This document shows, in pieces, positions 1 through 6,368 of a stretch of DNA of 15,449 nt. How positions within the stretch are numbered: the first letter of the stretch is position 1; every line of letters starts with the position of its first letter. This stretch comes from UBA3071 sp965369635 (lineage in GTDB: Bacteria > Chloroflexota > Anaerolineae > UBA3071). The translations under genes were made by a program, and so were the position numbers. The notes under the pieces are model-generated. The model saw only the letters and a list, made by a program, of their open reading frames with translations. It ran no database searches and was not told the origin of the DNA. Where the stretch lies: contig CBDURC010000049.1 of NCBI GenBank assembly GCA_965369635.1, positions 1 to 15,449 of the forward strand, given 5' to 3'.

Positions 1-2
1 GT

Positions 3-89
3 GTGTGGCTTCTCAATCGCAAATCACAGGGCCAGGTCTATTTTGATGACATTCTATTCTTCGAGCTGGAGATTCCAGGGGAGCAGTAG
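3..89 (+). CDS. C-terminal end of a protein cut by the window edge, probable beta-sandwich (carbohydrate-binding-like) tail
   Basis: An open frame enters from the left edge and runs 28 codons to a TAG at 87-89. The residues include VYFDDILFFELEIP just before the end. A G-x-VYFDDI-x-L-[FY]E ending is typical of the last strands of jelly-roll carbohydrate-binding domains at the C-terminus of secreted or polysaccharide-active proteins, so I infer that kind of domain, but the piece is too short to name a family. The frame is convincing because the other two frames give a stop or unlikely composition. It lies on the same strand as the polysaccharide operon, which has its own promoter 170 bases further on. 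Confidence 0.5.
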   Translation: MWLLNRKSQGQVYFDDILFFELEIPGEQ

Positions 90-121
90 AGAACAGAGGT
101 TGAGGTTGCTGAGCATGCTTC

Positions 122-256
122 CTACTCCTGGCGATCGAAACCCACCGCATCTGGGAAGACATCAACATATCCAACCGATCCGTCGGCCTTCGCCACGAGA
201 ACCCAACCGGTGAAGGCCGACTTCGCGTTTCTCAATGTCGTGGCGATTTCAATCAT
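122..256 (-). CDS. possible small hypothetical protein (44 aa)
   Basis: On the minus strand an ATG at 256 opens 44 codons ending at TAG (122-124). The product reads like a real compact protein: MIEIATTLRNAKSAF, then a hydrophobic/beta-like stretch FTGWVLVAKADGSVGYVDVF and the end VGFDRQE. No family is recognised. The Shine-Dalgarno is poor (AGG directly against the start) and no convincing minus-strand promoter is seen. An inverted repeat (182-221) lies inside it, so the same bases could instead be a terminator of the upstream gene. It could be a complete small gene, a remnant of a longer one, or chance. Confidence 0.3.
   Translation of the reverse strand: MIEIATTLRNAKSAFTGWVLVAKADGSVGYVDVFPDAVGFDRQE
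182..221 (+). terminator. 13-bp stem hairpin, possible terminator of the upstream gene
   Basis: GTCGGCCTTCGCC (182-194) pairs with GGTGAAGGCCGAC (209-221) with one G-U pair, around a 14-base loop. No run of T follows, so intrinsic termination is uncertain. It sits 93 bases after the stop of the left-edge gene and 42 bases before the -35 of the polysaccharide promoter, a fitting place to insulate the two. It overlaps the possible small minus-strand gene. Confidence 0.35.
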
Positions 257-262
257 CCTGGA

Positions 263-292
263 TTGGCAGACCCTCGGCAGTTGTGGTATAAT
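263..292 (+). promoter_or_regulatory. strong sigma-70-type promoter with extended -10 for the polysaccharide operon
   Basis: TTGGCA (263-268), an 18-base spacer, and a perfect TATAAT (287-292) preceded by TGG, which makes an extended -10. Transcription should start near 299, giving a leader of about 30 bases before the ATG at 331. A strong AGGAGG (318-323) with a 7-base spacer follows. No other promoter of this quality is seen before 9086, so it may drive the whole operon. Confidence 0.75.
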
Positions 293-330
293 GCTGCTGA
301 ACGTCGGGTAAGCCTGCAGGAGGGGGGGGA

Positions 331-1386
331 ATGCGAGAGTCTATCTGGGCTGATTATCAGGGAGCATATCAAGGCAAAGCTGTTCTGGTGACCGGGGGGG
401 CGGGGGCTATCGGCAGCAATCTGACCCGATGTCTGGCCGAACTGGGGGCCCGGGTTTTGGTTCTTGACGATCTCTCCTCAGCAGAACGCTGGAATGTCCC
501 CTCGCTGCCCGGCATTCTCTTCGTGGAGGGCGATATCCTGGACGAGGTGAAACTCAAGCGCGTGTTCTTCGAGCGCCCTCGTGTTGTCTTCCACCTGGCG
601 GCCTTCTTCGCCAATCAGAACTCGGTGGATCATCCCGAACGAGATCTGATGGTCAACGGCCTGGGCACGCTGCGCTTGCTGGAGTACTCCGTCTTCACCG
701 GCGTAGAGCGTTTCGTCTATGCTTCGTCTGGCTGCTCCATCTACGGCAGCGATGCCCCTTTGCCCTTGCGCGAGGAGTTCATGTCTCTGCACTTGAGCAC
801 GCCCTATCAGATCACCAAGATGCTGGGCGAGCTCTACTGCAATTTCTTCTACAACCACTATGACCTGCAGGTGGTCAAGCCCCGGTTCTTCAACTCCTAC
901 GGCCCGGGGGAGGTGCCAGGCCAGTACCGAAACGTGATCCCCAACTTCATCTACTGGGCTATGAAGGGACTGCCACTGCCGATCACCGGCAGCGGTGAGG
1001 AGACCCGTGACTTCACCTATGTCAGTGACATCGTGGATGGTCTCTTGCGAGCTGGGATCCTTGAGAGCGCCATTGGCCAGGAGTTCAATCTAGCCTCGGG
1101 CGAAGAGACCCGGATCATAGACCTGGCGCACATGATCAACGGCGCCAGTGGTAATGCAGCCGGCGTGCGCTTCGCCCAGCGTCGCAAATGGGATACCAAG
1201 AGCCGCTTGTTGGCGTCCATTAGCAAGGCACGCGTCCTCATTGGCTACGAGCCGGCCACTCCGTTCGAAGAGGGATTGGCCAGTACTGTCAAGTGGTTTC
1301 GTGACAACTGGAAGCGCATAGATGCCGCGGCCCGCTTTGCACCCGGCATCTCTTCGGCTGTGCGCGAGGTCGTTGTGGAGAAGTAG
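331..1386 (+). CDS. NAD-dependent sugar-nucleotide epimerase/dehydratase (extended SDR family)
   Basis: A 351-residue extended short-chain dehydrogenase, the usual length for UDP-hexose 4-epimerases and dTDP-glucose 4,6-dehydratases. The Rossmann motif TGGAGAIG is at residues 21-28, DDL follows strand 2, HLAA stands before the substrate region, and the catalytic set is the SS around 132-133 with Y159-x3-K163. FFNSYGPGE and DFTYVSDIVDGL are the usual nucleotide-sugar binding and late-domain signatures. It probably interconverts a UDP- or dTDP-sugar in the cytoplasm as precursor supply for the polysaccharide made by the following genes; the substrate cannot be told from sequence. The start is fixed by AGGAGG at 318-323. 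It is the first gene of the operon and ends 5 bases before wecB. Confidence 0.9.
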   Translation: MRESIWADYQGAYQGKAVLVTGGAGAIGSNLTRCLAELGARVLVLDDLSSAERWNVPSLPGILFVEGDILDEVKLKRVFFERPRVVFHLAAFFANQNSVDHPERDLMVNGLGTLRLLEYSVFTGVERFVYASSGCSIYGSDAPLPLREEFMSLHLSTPYQITKMLGELYCNFFYNHYDLQVVKPRFFNSYGPGEVPGQYRNVIPNFIYWAMKGLPLPITGSGEETRDFTYVSDIVDGLLRAGILESAIGQEFNLASGEETRIIDLAHMINGASGNAAGVRFAQRRKWDTKSRLLASISKARVLIGYEPATPFEEGLASTVKWFRDNWKRIDAAARFAPGISSAVREVVVEK

Positions 1387-1391
1387 ACCGG

Positions 1392-2576
1392 ATGCTCAGG
1401 GTTCTCTCTGTCTTCGGTACTCGCCCCGAGGCTATCAAGATGGCCCCCGTTGTCAGGGAGTTGCAGAGACACTCCGACAGGGTCGAGTCGTTGGTCTGTG
1501 TGACTGCCCAGCACCGAGAGATGCTCGATCAGGTGCTGGAGCTTTTTGTCATCAGGCCAGACATCGACTTGGATCTCATGAGGGACAACCAGAGCCCGGC
1601 AACGCTCACTTCGCGGGCGATGACTGGCCCGACGAGGGTGCTGGAACAAGCGCAACCCCATCTGATCCTGGTACAGGGAGACACGACCACGGCCATGGTA
1701 GCAGCCCTGGCCGGCTTTTACCATAAGATCCCGGTGGGGCACGTCGAAGCCGGCCTGCGTACTGGCAATCGCTACAGCCCCTTTCCCGAAGAGATCAACC
1801 GCCATCTCATCGGCGTGCTGGCGACCTACCACTTTGCCCCCACTAGGACCGCCGCCGAGGCTCTGGGGACAGAGGGCATCCCTGAACATACAGTGTTCAT
1901 CACCGGCAATACGGTCATAGATGCCCTCTTGTGGGCTGTGGAGCAACCGCCATCTGGCGAGACGCTCACGTTGCTGGAACGCCTGGGGATTGCTAGGGGG
2001 AGGGAGGGACCAGGGAACAACGAGATGGGGGGAGACACCGCCTTACCCTCTGCCTCGCCTTCTTCCCCTCTTATCCTGGTGACAGCACACCGACGCGAGA
2101 ATTTTGGCCAGCCCTTGGAGAGCATCTGCACTGCCTTGCGAGAGATCGTACGGCGCAACCCGCATGTCCAGGTCGTCTATTCCGTGCACATGAACCCCAA
2201 TGTAAGAGAGCCGGTGTTTCGTATTCTGAATGGCCACGAGCGGATCCACCTGCTTGATCCGCTGCCGTATGAACCCTTTGCCCATTTGATGAAGCATGCC
2301 TATGTGATCCTGACCGACTCCGGGGGCATTCAGGAAGAAGCCCCTGCGCTCGGCAAGCCGGTGTTGGTGCTGCGGCGCGAGACGGAGCGCCCCGAAGCCG
2401 TGGAAGCTGGTACGGTCAAGGTTGTGGGTACTGACAGTGAGCGCATTGTCGCCGCCACGGAACGGTTGCTCTCCGATGCAGGCGAGTACCGTCGCATGGC
2501 GCACGCTGTCAGCCCGTATGGCGATGGGCATGCGGCGGAGCGGATCGTAGGCATTGTTCTGGAGCACATGTCGTAG
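1392..2576 (+). CDS. wecB: UDP-N-acetylglucosamine 2-epimerase, non-hydrolysing
   Basis: This enzyme interconverts UDP-GlcNAc and UDP-ManNAc in the cytoplasm for surface polysaccharides. Visible signatures are GTRPEAIKMAP (9-19), QGDTTT, HVEAGLRTGN, FPEEINR, VTAHRRENFG and the UDP-binding DSGGIQEEAPALGKPVL. The residues matching the E. coli catalytic set are D97, E119, E133 and H233. E. coli has D95, E117, E131 and H213, so the offset jumps from 2 to 20 and an insertion of about 18 residues lies between E133 and H233. It coincides with a low-complexity stretch (ARGREGPGNNEMGG... then PSASPSSP) encoded by G-rich then C/T-rich DNA at about 1995-2076. At 394 residues it is longer than the usual 370-380, as expected from that insert. 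The next gene starts 1 base after the stop. Confidence 0.93.
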   Translation: MLRVLSVFGTRPEAIKMAPVVRELQRHSDRVESLVCVTAQHREMLDQVLELFVIRPDIDLDLMRDNQSPATLTSRAMTGPTRVLEQAQPHLILVQGDTTTAMVAALAGFYHKIPVGHVEAGLRTGNRYSPFPEEINRHLIGVLATYHFAPTRTAAEALGTEGIPEHTVFITGNTVIDALLWAVEQPPSGETLTLLERLGIARGREGPGNNEMGGDTALPSASPSSPLILVTAHRRENFGQPLESICTALREIVRRNPHVQVVYSVHMNPNVREPVFRILNGHERIHLLDPLPYEPFAHLMKHAYVILTDSGGIQEEAPALGKPVLVLRRETERPEAVEAGTVKVVGTDSERIVAATERLLSDAGEYRRMAHAVSPYGDGHAAERIVGIVLEHMS

Positions 2577-2577
2577 C

Positions 2578-4152
2578 ATGGCAGCACATCCTGGGGAAGG
2601 CGATCGGAACGGTACGGGAACCAATGACCGCGCCAAGGCGTGGTTCAATTCGCCGTTATCTGTTCTGCGCCGTCCACCTTCGCTGTTTCGTCTTCCTTTG
2701 CCTTTCTCTGAGCGGCGATTGCTTCTGACCGCGCTTGACCTGCTAGCGGTGAATGGTGCCCTGCTCTTGATATTGGCACTGCGATCTGACCAAGGCCTGG
2801 TTTGGCAACTGCTCAGTCGTCACCCCTTCCGGTTCCTGCTGCTGAACGTCCTTTGGCTTCCCATAGCGCATGCTTTCGATGCCTATGACCTGCGGGGGTC
2901 GAGTCGATTCCCTACCGCGGCGCCAGCGGTGACCAGGGCGGGGTTGCTCACAGGTGTCATTTACTACTTGTTGAATCCTGCGCTGATGCCAGCCCTGCCA
3001 AATCGCTTTCTTTCCATCCTTGCTCTTCCGTTTCTGTCCACCGCTTTCCTCATGGCCGGACGGGGGCTCTACGTGCTGTCCCTGTTCCAGCCTCTCTTTC
3101 ACCGCCGAGCGCTCATTGTTGGCGCTGGTTGGGCCGGGCGAACTATCGCCCAGGTCCTCACTGAGTACGGTGGTGGCATGTATTGGCTTGTTGGCTTCGT
3201 GGATGATGATCCAGTGAAACAGGGGACGGCGGTGGATGCCGGAGAGGGAAGTGAGGGTGAAGGGAGGGTGGAAGCAGGAGATGCCCTTGGGGCCCACACC
3301 GTTGGTACCCTGTCACCTCTGCATGTCATTGGGGATCGTCACGCGCTGAAGAGCTTGATTGCCGAGCAGCGTGTGACAACACTCGTCCTGGCTATCACGC
3401 ACGAGGTTAACGGCGATCTGTTGCAGATCCTGATGGATTGCCTCGAACTGGGGGTGGAGATCATCGCCATGCCGGTGCTCTACGAGCAACTGACCGGCAG
3501 GGTGCCCATAGATCATGTGGGCGGCAATTGGTATGTCGCCATGCCTATTCACCATCCTGGCACCGGCACCATGTGGCCGGTGCTCAAGCGTCTCACGGAC
3601 ATCGTTCTGGCGTCGCTGGGCCTTCTGTTGCTAGGCATGGTCACTCCGGTGATTGCTGCTGCCATCTACCTGGACAGCCCTGGGCCCATCTTCTACACGC
3701 AGGAGCGGGTAGGCAAGGGCGGTCGTCGTTTCCGGGCCCACAAGTTCCGCTCCATGGTGCCCGACGCGGAGAAGGGCGAGGCCATATGGGCACGGAAGAA
3801 TGACCAGCGGGTGACCCGCGTTGGTCGCATCCTACGTAGGACCCACGTGGACGAATTCCCCCAGTTCCTCAACATCCTGAAGGGTGAGATGAGCGCCGTT
3901 GGCCCCCGGCCTGAGCGCCCCGAGTTCGTGGAGGAACTGGCTCAAGATATCCCTTTCTTCCGCGTGCGTCATGCTGCCAGGCCTGGCATGGCTGGTTGGG
4001 CCCTGGTCAACCAAGGTTATGGTAGCTCAAGAGAGGCCGCTGTTATAAAACTGCAGTACGACCTGTACTACATCAAGCACCAGTCCCTTTGGCTCGACTT
4101 GGTGATTCTCCTCAAGACGGTTGTGGACAGCTTCGCTCTTAGGGGACGTTAG
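2578..4152 (+). CDS. polyprenyl-phosphate sugar phosphotransferase, WbaP/polyprenyl glycosylphosphotransferase type
   Basis: An initiating phosphoglycosyltransferase that would place the first sugar-1-phosphate on undecaprenyl phosphate at the inner face of the membrane. The 524 residues have the full polytopic layout: several N-terminal membrane segments (about 45-165), a Rossmann-like CoA-binding domain (RALIVGAGWAG, then VGFVDDD), a membrane re-entry segment (DIVLASLGLLLLGMVTPVIAAA), and the catalytic domain with KFRSM (K389), the catalytic DE pair (D425-E426) in VDEFPQFLNILKGEM, and GPRPERPE (442-449). A glycine/glutamate-rich insert after VDDD (about residues 216-250) is not typical and is encoded by G-rich DNA. 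The ATG at 2578 is 1 base after wecB; a TTG at 2554 in the same frame is possible but not better supported. Confidence 0.9.
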   Translation: MAAHPGEGDRNGTGTNDRAKAWFNSPLSVLRRPPSLFRLPLPFSERRLLLTALDLLAVNGALLLILALRSDQGLVWQLLSRHPFRFLLLNVLWLPIAHAFDAYDLRGSSRFPTAAPAVTRAGLLTGVIYYLLNPALMPALPNRFLSILALPFLSTAFLMAGRGLYVLSLFQPLFHRRALIVGAGWAGRTIAQVLTEYGGGMYWLVGFVDDDPVKQGTAVDAGEGSEGEGRVEAGDALGAHTVGTLSPLHVIGDRHALKSLIAEQRVTTLVLAITHEVNGDLLQILMDCLELGVEIIAMPVLYEQLTGRVPIDHVGGNWYVAMPIHHPGTGTMWPVLKRLTDIVLASLGLLLLGMVTPVIAAAIYLDSPGPIFYTQERVGKGGRRFRAHKFRSMVPDAEKGEAIWARKNDQRVTRVGRILRRTHVDEFPQFLNILKGEMSAVGPRPERPEFVEELAQDIPFFRVRHAARPGMAGWALVNQGYGSSREAAVIKLQYDLYYIKHQSLWLDLVILLKTVVDSFALRGR

Positions 4153-4160
4153 AAAAGGAA

Positions 4161-4253
4161 ATGGTACGAGTGCTGAGGGCGGGAGTGTTGCGTCTGGGGC
4201 AATGCTGTCGCCCGCTTTTGTGCTGGGATGGTAGAACCTGGAGGATATGGTGA
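4161..4253 (+). CDS. possible 30-codon leader ORF, translationally coupled to the next gene
   Basis: The only larger gap of the operon (4153-4246) contains ATG 4161 followed by 30 codons ending in TGA 4251-4253, so it overlaps the start of the downstream membrane protein by 7 bases. AGGA stands 3 bases before the ATG, closer than ideal. The product is basic and cysteine/tryptophan-containing (MVRVLRAGVLRLGQCC...). There is no recognisable family. It may only be chance, but the stop/start overlap is the same arrangement as in the rest of this operon. Confidence 0.2.
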   Translation: MVRVLRAGVLRLGQCCRPLLCWDGRTWRIW

Positions 4254-5239
4254 GTTCGGCGGTCACTTTGCGCAAGAACTGGCGCTTCTGGTTGGGCATC
4301 CTGCTTGGTTTGGTCTGTCTGGCATGGCTGGCGTACACGGTAGATTGGGCGGACGTAGGAACAGCTCTCAAGGAGATGGACTACCGGTGGGTGCTGGCGG
4401 CTACGTTGCTCAACCTGGCCAGTGTGCCCCTTCGTGCGTTCCGTTGGCGGCTGATGTTCCGTACGTATCCTGCTCCTCCTTTCGGGCAACTGATCAGGGC
4501 GATGCTCATCGGGCAGGCCGTGAACGTCCTGTCGCCGGCGCCGCGATTGGGTGATCTGGTGCGCGCGACGTTGGTAGGACAGGGAAGAACCACCTACGTG
4601 CTGGGCACGCTGATGGTGGAGATCTCCCTCGATTTGCTGATGCTGGCCGCGGTGGTTGTGTTGCTACTGTCCCGGGTTGCATTGCCATCCTGGTGGCGAG
4701 GGTCGGGCGAGGCCTTGGTGATCACCGCCGCTGGAGCCCTGGCGGTTGTAGCAGCGCTGGTGATCGCGCGGAGGTGGTTCGCTCGCCTGTTGGAAGCACT
4801 ACAGACTCGCTGGCGCCGCCCGATGGTCCAGCGCATTCTGACCGGAGCCCACCAGGCTTTGTACAGCCTTGATGTCCTTGGCCGGCCAGCTTTGCTGGCC
4901 GCACTGGCCTGCTCGGTGGTGATCTGGATCGCCTACACCTCTGTGAACTGCGTCTTGCTGGGGGCCATCGGGGAGCGACTGGCTGTGCTGCCTGCGCTCT
5001 TCCTCCTGGCCGTTCTTCAACTTGGGGTTGCGGTGCCTTCATCGCCTGGGCGCATCGGGGTGTATCACTACCTGTGCATCCAGGCCCTGGTCGTCTTTGG
5101 CATTGGTGATGCCAGGGCGCTTTCCTACGCGCTCGTCTTGCACGTGATCTCGGTAGTGATTCCAATGGCGCTTGGGGCGGCTTTGGCCTGGCAACTGGGC
5201 GTGTCGCTGTGGCGCCGCTCCAATGCGATGGAGTCGTGA
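4247..5239 (+). CDS. UPF0104 / lysylphosphatidylglycerol-synthase transmembrane domain protein (flippase-like)
   Basis: A 330-residue polytopic protein with about eight hydrophobic segments, the size and pattern of the LPG-synthase TM family (as in AglD-associated proteins and the N-terminal part of MprF). Family signatures are PAPRLGDLVRA (about 97-107) and PSSPGRIGVYHY near the C-terminal third. Members act on or move lipid-linked substrates across membranes; the exact role here is not known. No MOP-family (Wzx) flippase or ABC exporter is in the window, so this is the only candidate transporter of the operon visible here. GGAGG at 4240-4244 is 2 bases from the ATG and 5 bases from an in-frame GTG at 4250, so the true start may be 4250. 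It overlaps the next gene by 17 bases. Confidence 0.82.
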   Translation: MVSSAVTLRKNWRFWLGILLGLVCLAWLAYTVDWADVGTALKEMDYRWVLAATLLNLASVPLRAFRWRLMFRTYPAPPFGQLIRAMLIGQAVNVLSPAPRLGDLVRATLVGQGRTTYVLGTLMVEISLDLLMLAAVVVLLLSRVALPSWWRGSGEALVITAAGALAVVAALVIARRWFARLLEALQTRWRRPMVQRILTGAHQALYSLDVLGRPALLAALACSVVIWIAYTSVNCVLLGAIGERLAVLPALFLLAVLQLGVAVPSSPGRIGVYHYLCIQALVVFGIGDARALSYALVLHVISVVIPMALGAALAWQLGVSLWRRSNAMES

Positions 5240-6368
5240 CTTGTTGACCTTGCTTCAGGTGATTTTCTGGCTGGCAGTCGGCGTCATGGTGTACACTTTC
5301 CTGGGCTACCCGCTGCTGATTGGTCTGCTGGCCCGAGCTATGCAACGCCCCGTTCAGCGTGCAGAGACCACGCCGCCAGCGACGCTGATCATCCCTGCCT
5401 ACAACGAGGCCTCCGTCATTGCACGCAAGATAGAAAACAGCCTGGGTTTGGACTACCCCGCGGATTGCCTGGAAGTCGTCGTGATCACCGATGGCTCCGA
5501 CGATGGAACGGTTGACGTTGTGTCTTCCTATGCCGAGCGGGGCGTACGACTGTACCATCAACCGCAGCGGCAGGGCAAGGCGGCTGCCATCAACCGCGTA
5601 GTCCCGCTAGTGAGCGGCGAGATCCTTGTCTTCTCTGATGCGAACACGATGATCGAACCTGGAGCCTTGCGTGCGCTAGTGCGTAGCTTCGCTGACCCTG
5701 CGGTGGGGGGCGTATCCGGTGAGAAGCAGGTGCAGGGTGGCGGTGAAGGGCTCTATTGGCGCTACGAATCCTATCTCAAACGGTGTGACAGCGCGCTGAC
5801 TTCCGTCATGGGAGCCGCGGGGGAGTTCTTTGCTGTGCGGCGAGAGCTGTTCCGGCCAACGGAGGAAGACTCGGTGATAGAGGACTTCGTGCTCTCGCTG
5901 CGGTTGGTGGAAGCGGGCTGGCGGGTGGTGTACGAGTCAGAAGCTGTGGCCACCGAATATGCCTCTCCCTCGCTGGCGGGCGACTGGCGGCGGCGGACTC
6001 GCATCGCGGCGGGTGGTTTCCAGGCCATGGTGCGGTTGCGCAGCTTGCTCAATCCCGCACATGGATGGGTGGCCTGGCAATACTGCTCACATCGCGTCCT
6101 ACGTTGGGCGGTCACGCCCTTCTTGCTGCCGGTGATCTATGGCCTCAATCTGCTGTTGGTGGGGCAGCCACTCTACCGGTTCCTATTGCTGGCGCAGACT
6201 GCTTTCTATGCGGCTGCTCTGCTTGGATACGGGCTCACACGGTTTGGAATACGTGGCGGGCCGCTGCACTCGGTGTTCTACTTTTGCTTCGCCAACGCTG
6301 CGGCGTTGGCGGGCTTCGGGCGCTATCTCGCCGGAACTCAGCCAGTGACCTGGGCCAAAGCCCGATGA
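5223..6368 (+). CDS. membrane-bound family 2 glycosyltransferase
   Basis: A processive-type GT2 enzyme of 381 residues. An N-terminal membrane anchor (about 8-33) is followed by a GT-A domain: PAYNEASVI, DGSDDGT at 90-96, metal-binding SDAN with D139, GEFFAVRRE, the catalytic-base region IEDFVLSL (E220-D221), and RRRTRIA near the position of the QxxRW motif. Two or three membrane segments end the protein, starting near VTPFLLPVIYGLNLLLV. This architecture resembles chitin/hyaluronan/PNAG-type synthases and polysaccharide GTs, using a nucleotide sugar at the cytoplasmic face. The ATG at 5223 has no Shine-Dalgarno; an in-frame TTG at 5241 has GGAG at 5230-5233 with a 7-base spacer and would avoid the overlap, so the start is uncertain. 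The stop overlaps the next gene's ATG. Confidence 0.88.
   Translation: MRWSRDLLTLLQVIFWLAVGVMVYTFLGYPLLIGLLARAMQRPVQRAETTPPATLIIPAYNEASVIARKIENSLGLDYPADCLEVVVITDGSDDGTVDVVSSYAERGVRLYHQPQRQGKAAAINRVVPLVSGEILVFSDANTMIEPGALRALVRSFADPAVGGVSGEKQVQGGGEGLYWRYESYLKRCDSALTSVMGAAGEFFAVRRELFRPTEEDSVIEDFVLSLRLVEAGWRVVYESEAVATEYASPSLAGDWRRRTRIAAGGFQAMVRLRSLLNPAHGWVAWQYCSHRVLRWAVTPFLLPVIYGLNLLLVGQPLYRFLLLAQTAFYAAALLGYGLTRFGIRGGPLHSVFYFCFANAAALAGFGRYLAGTQPVTWAKAR

Noticed and set aside
1..213. 70-codon + strand frame starting at the left edge
   Set aside because: Composition is Arg/Ser/Pro-rich without domain features, and it conflicts with the better protein-like frame ending at 89 and with the minus-strand small ORF.
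4175..4220. Possible attenuator hairpin in the gap before the UPF0104 gene
   Set aside because: Only 4-5 bp stems (GGGCG/CGCCC, TTGC/GCAA) with large loops; not better than chance.
4722..5561. Long minus-strand frame (279 codons) opposite the UPF0104 and glycosyltransferase genes
   Set aside because: It is antisense to two well-supported genes, with Gln/Arg/Pro-rich composition typical of shadow frames in GC-rich DNA.
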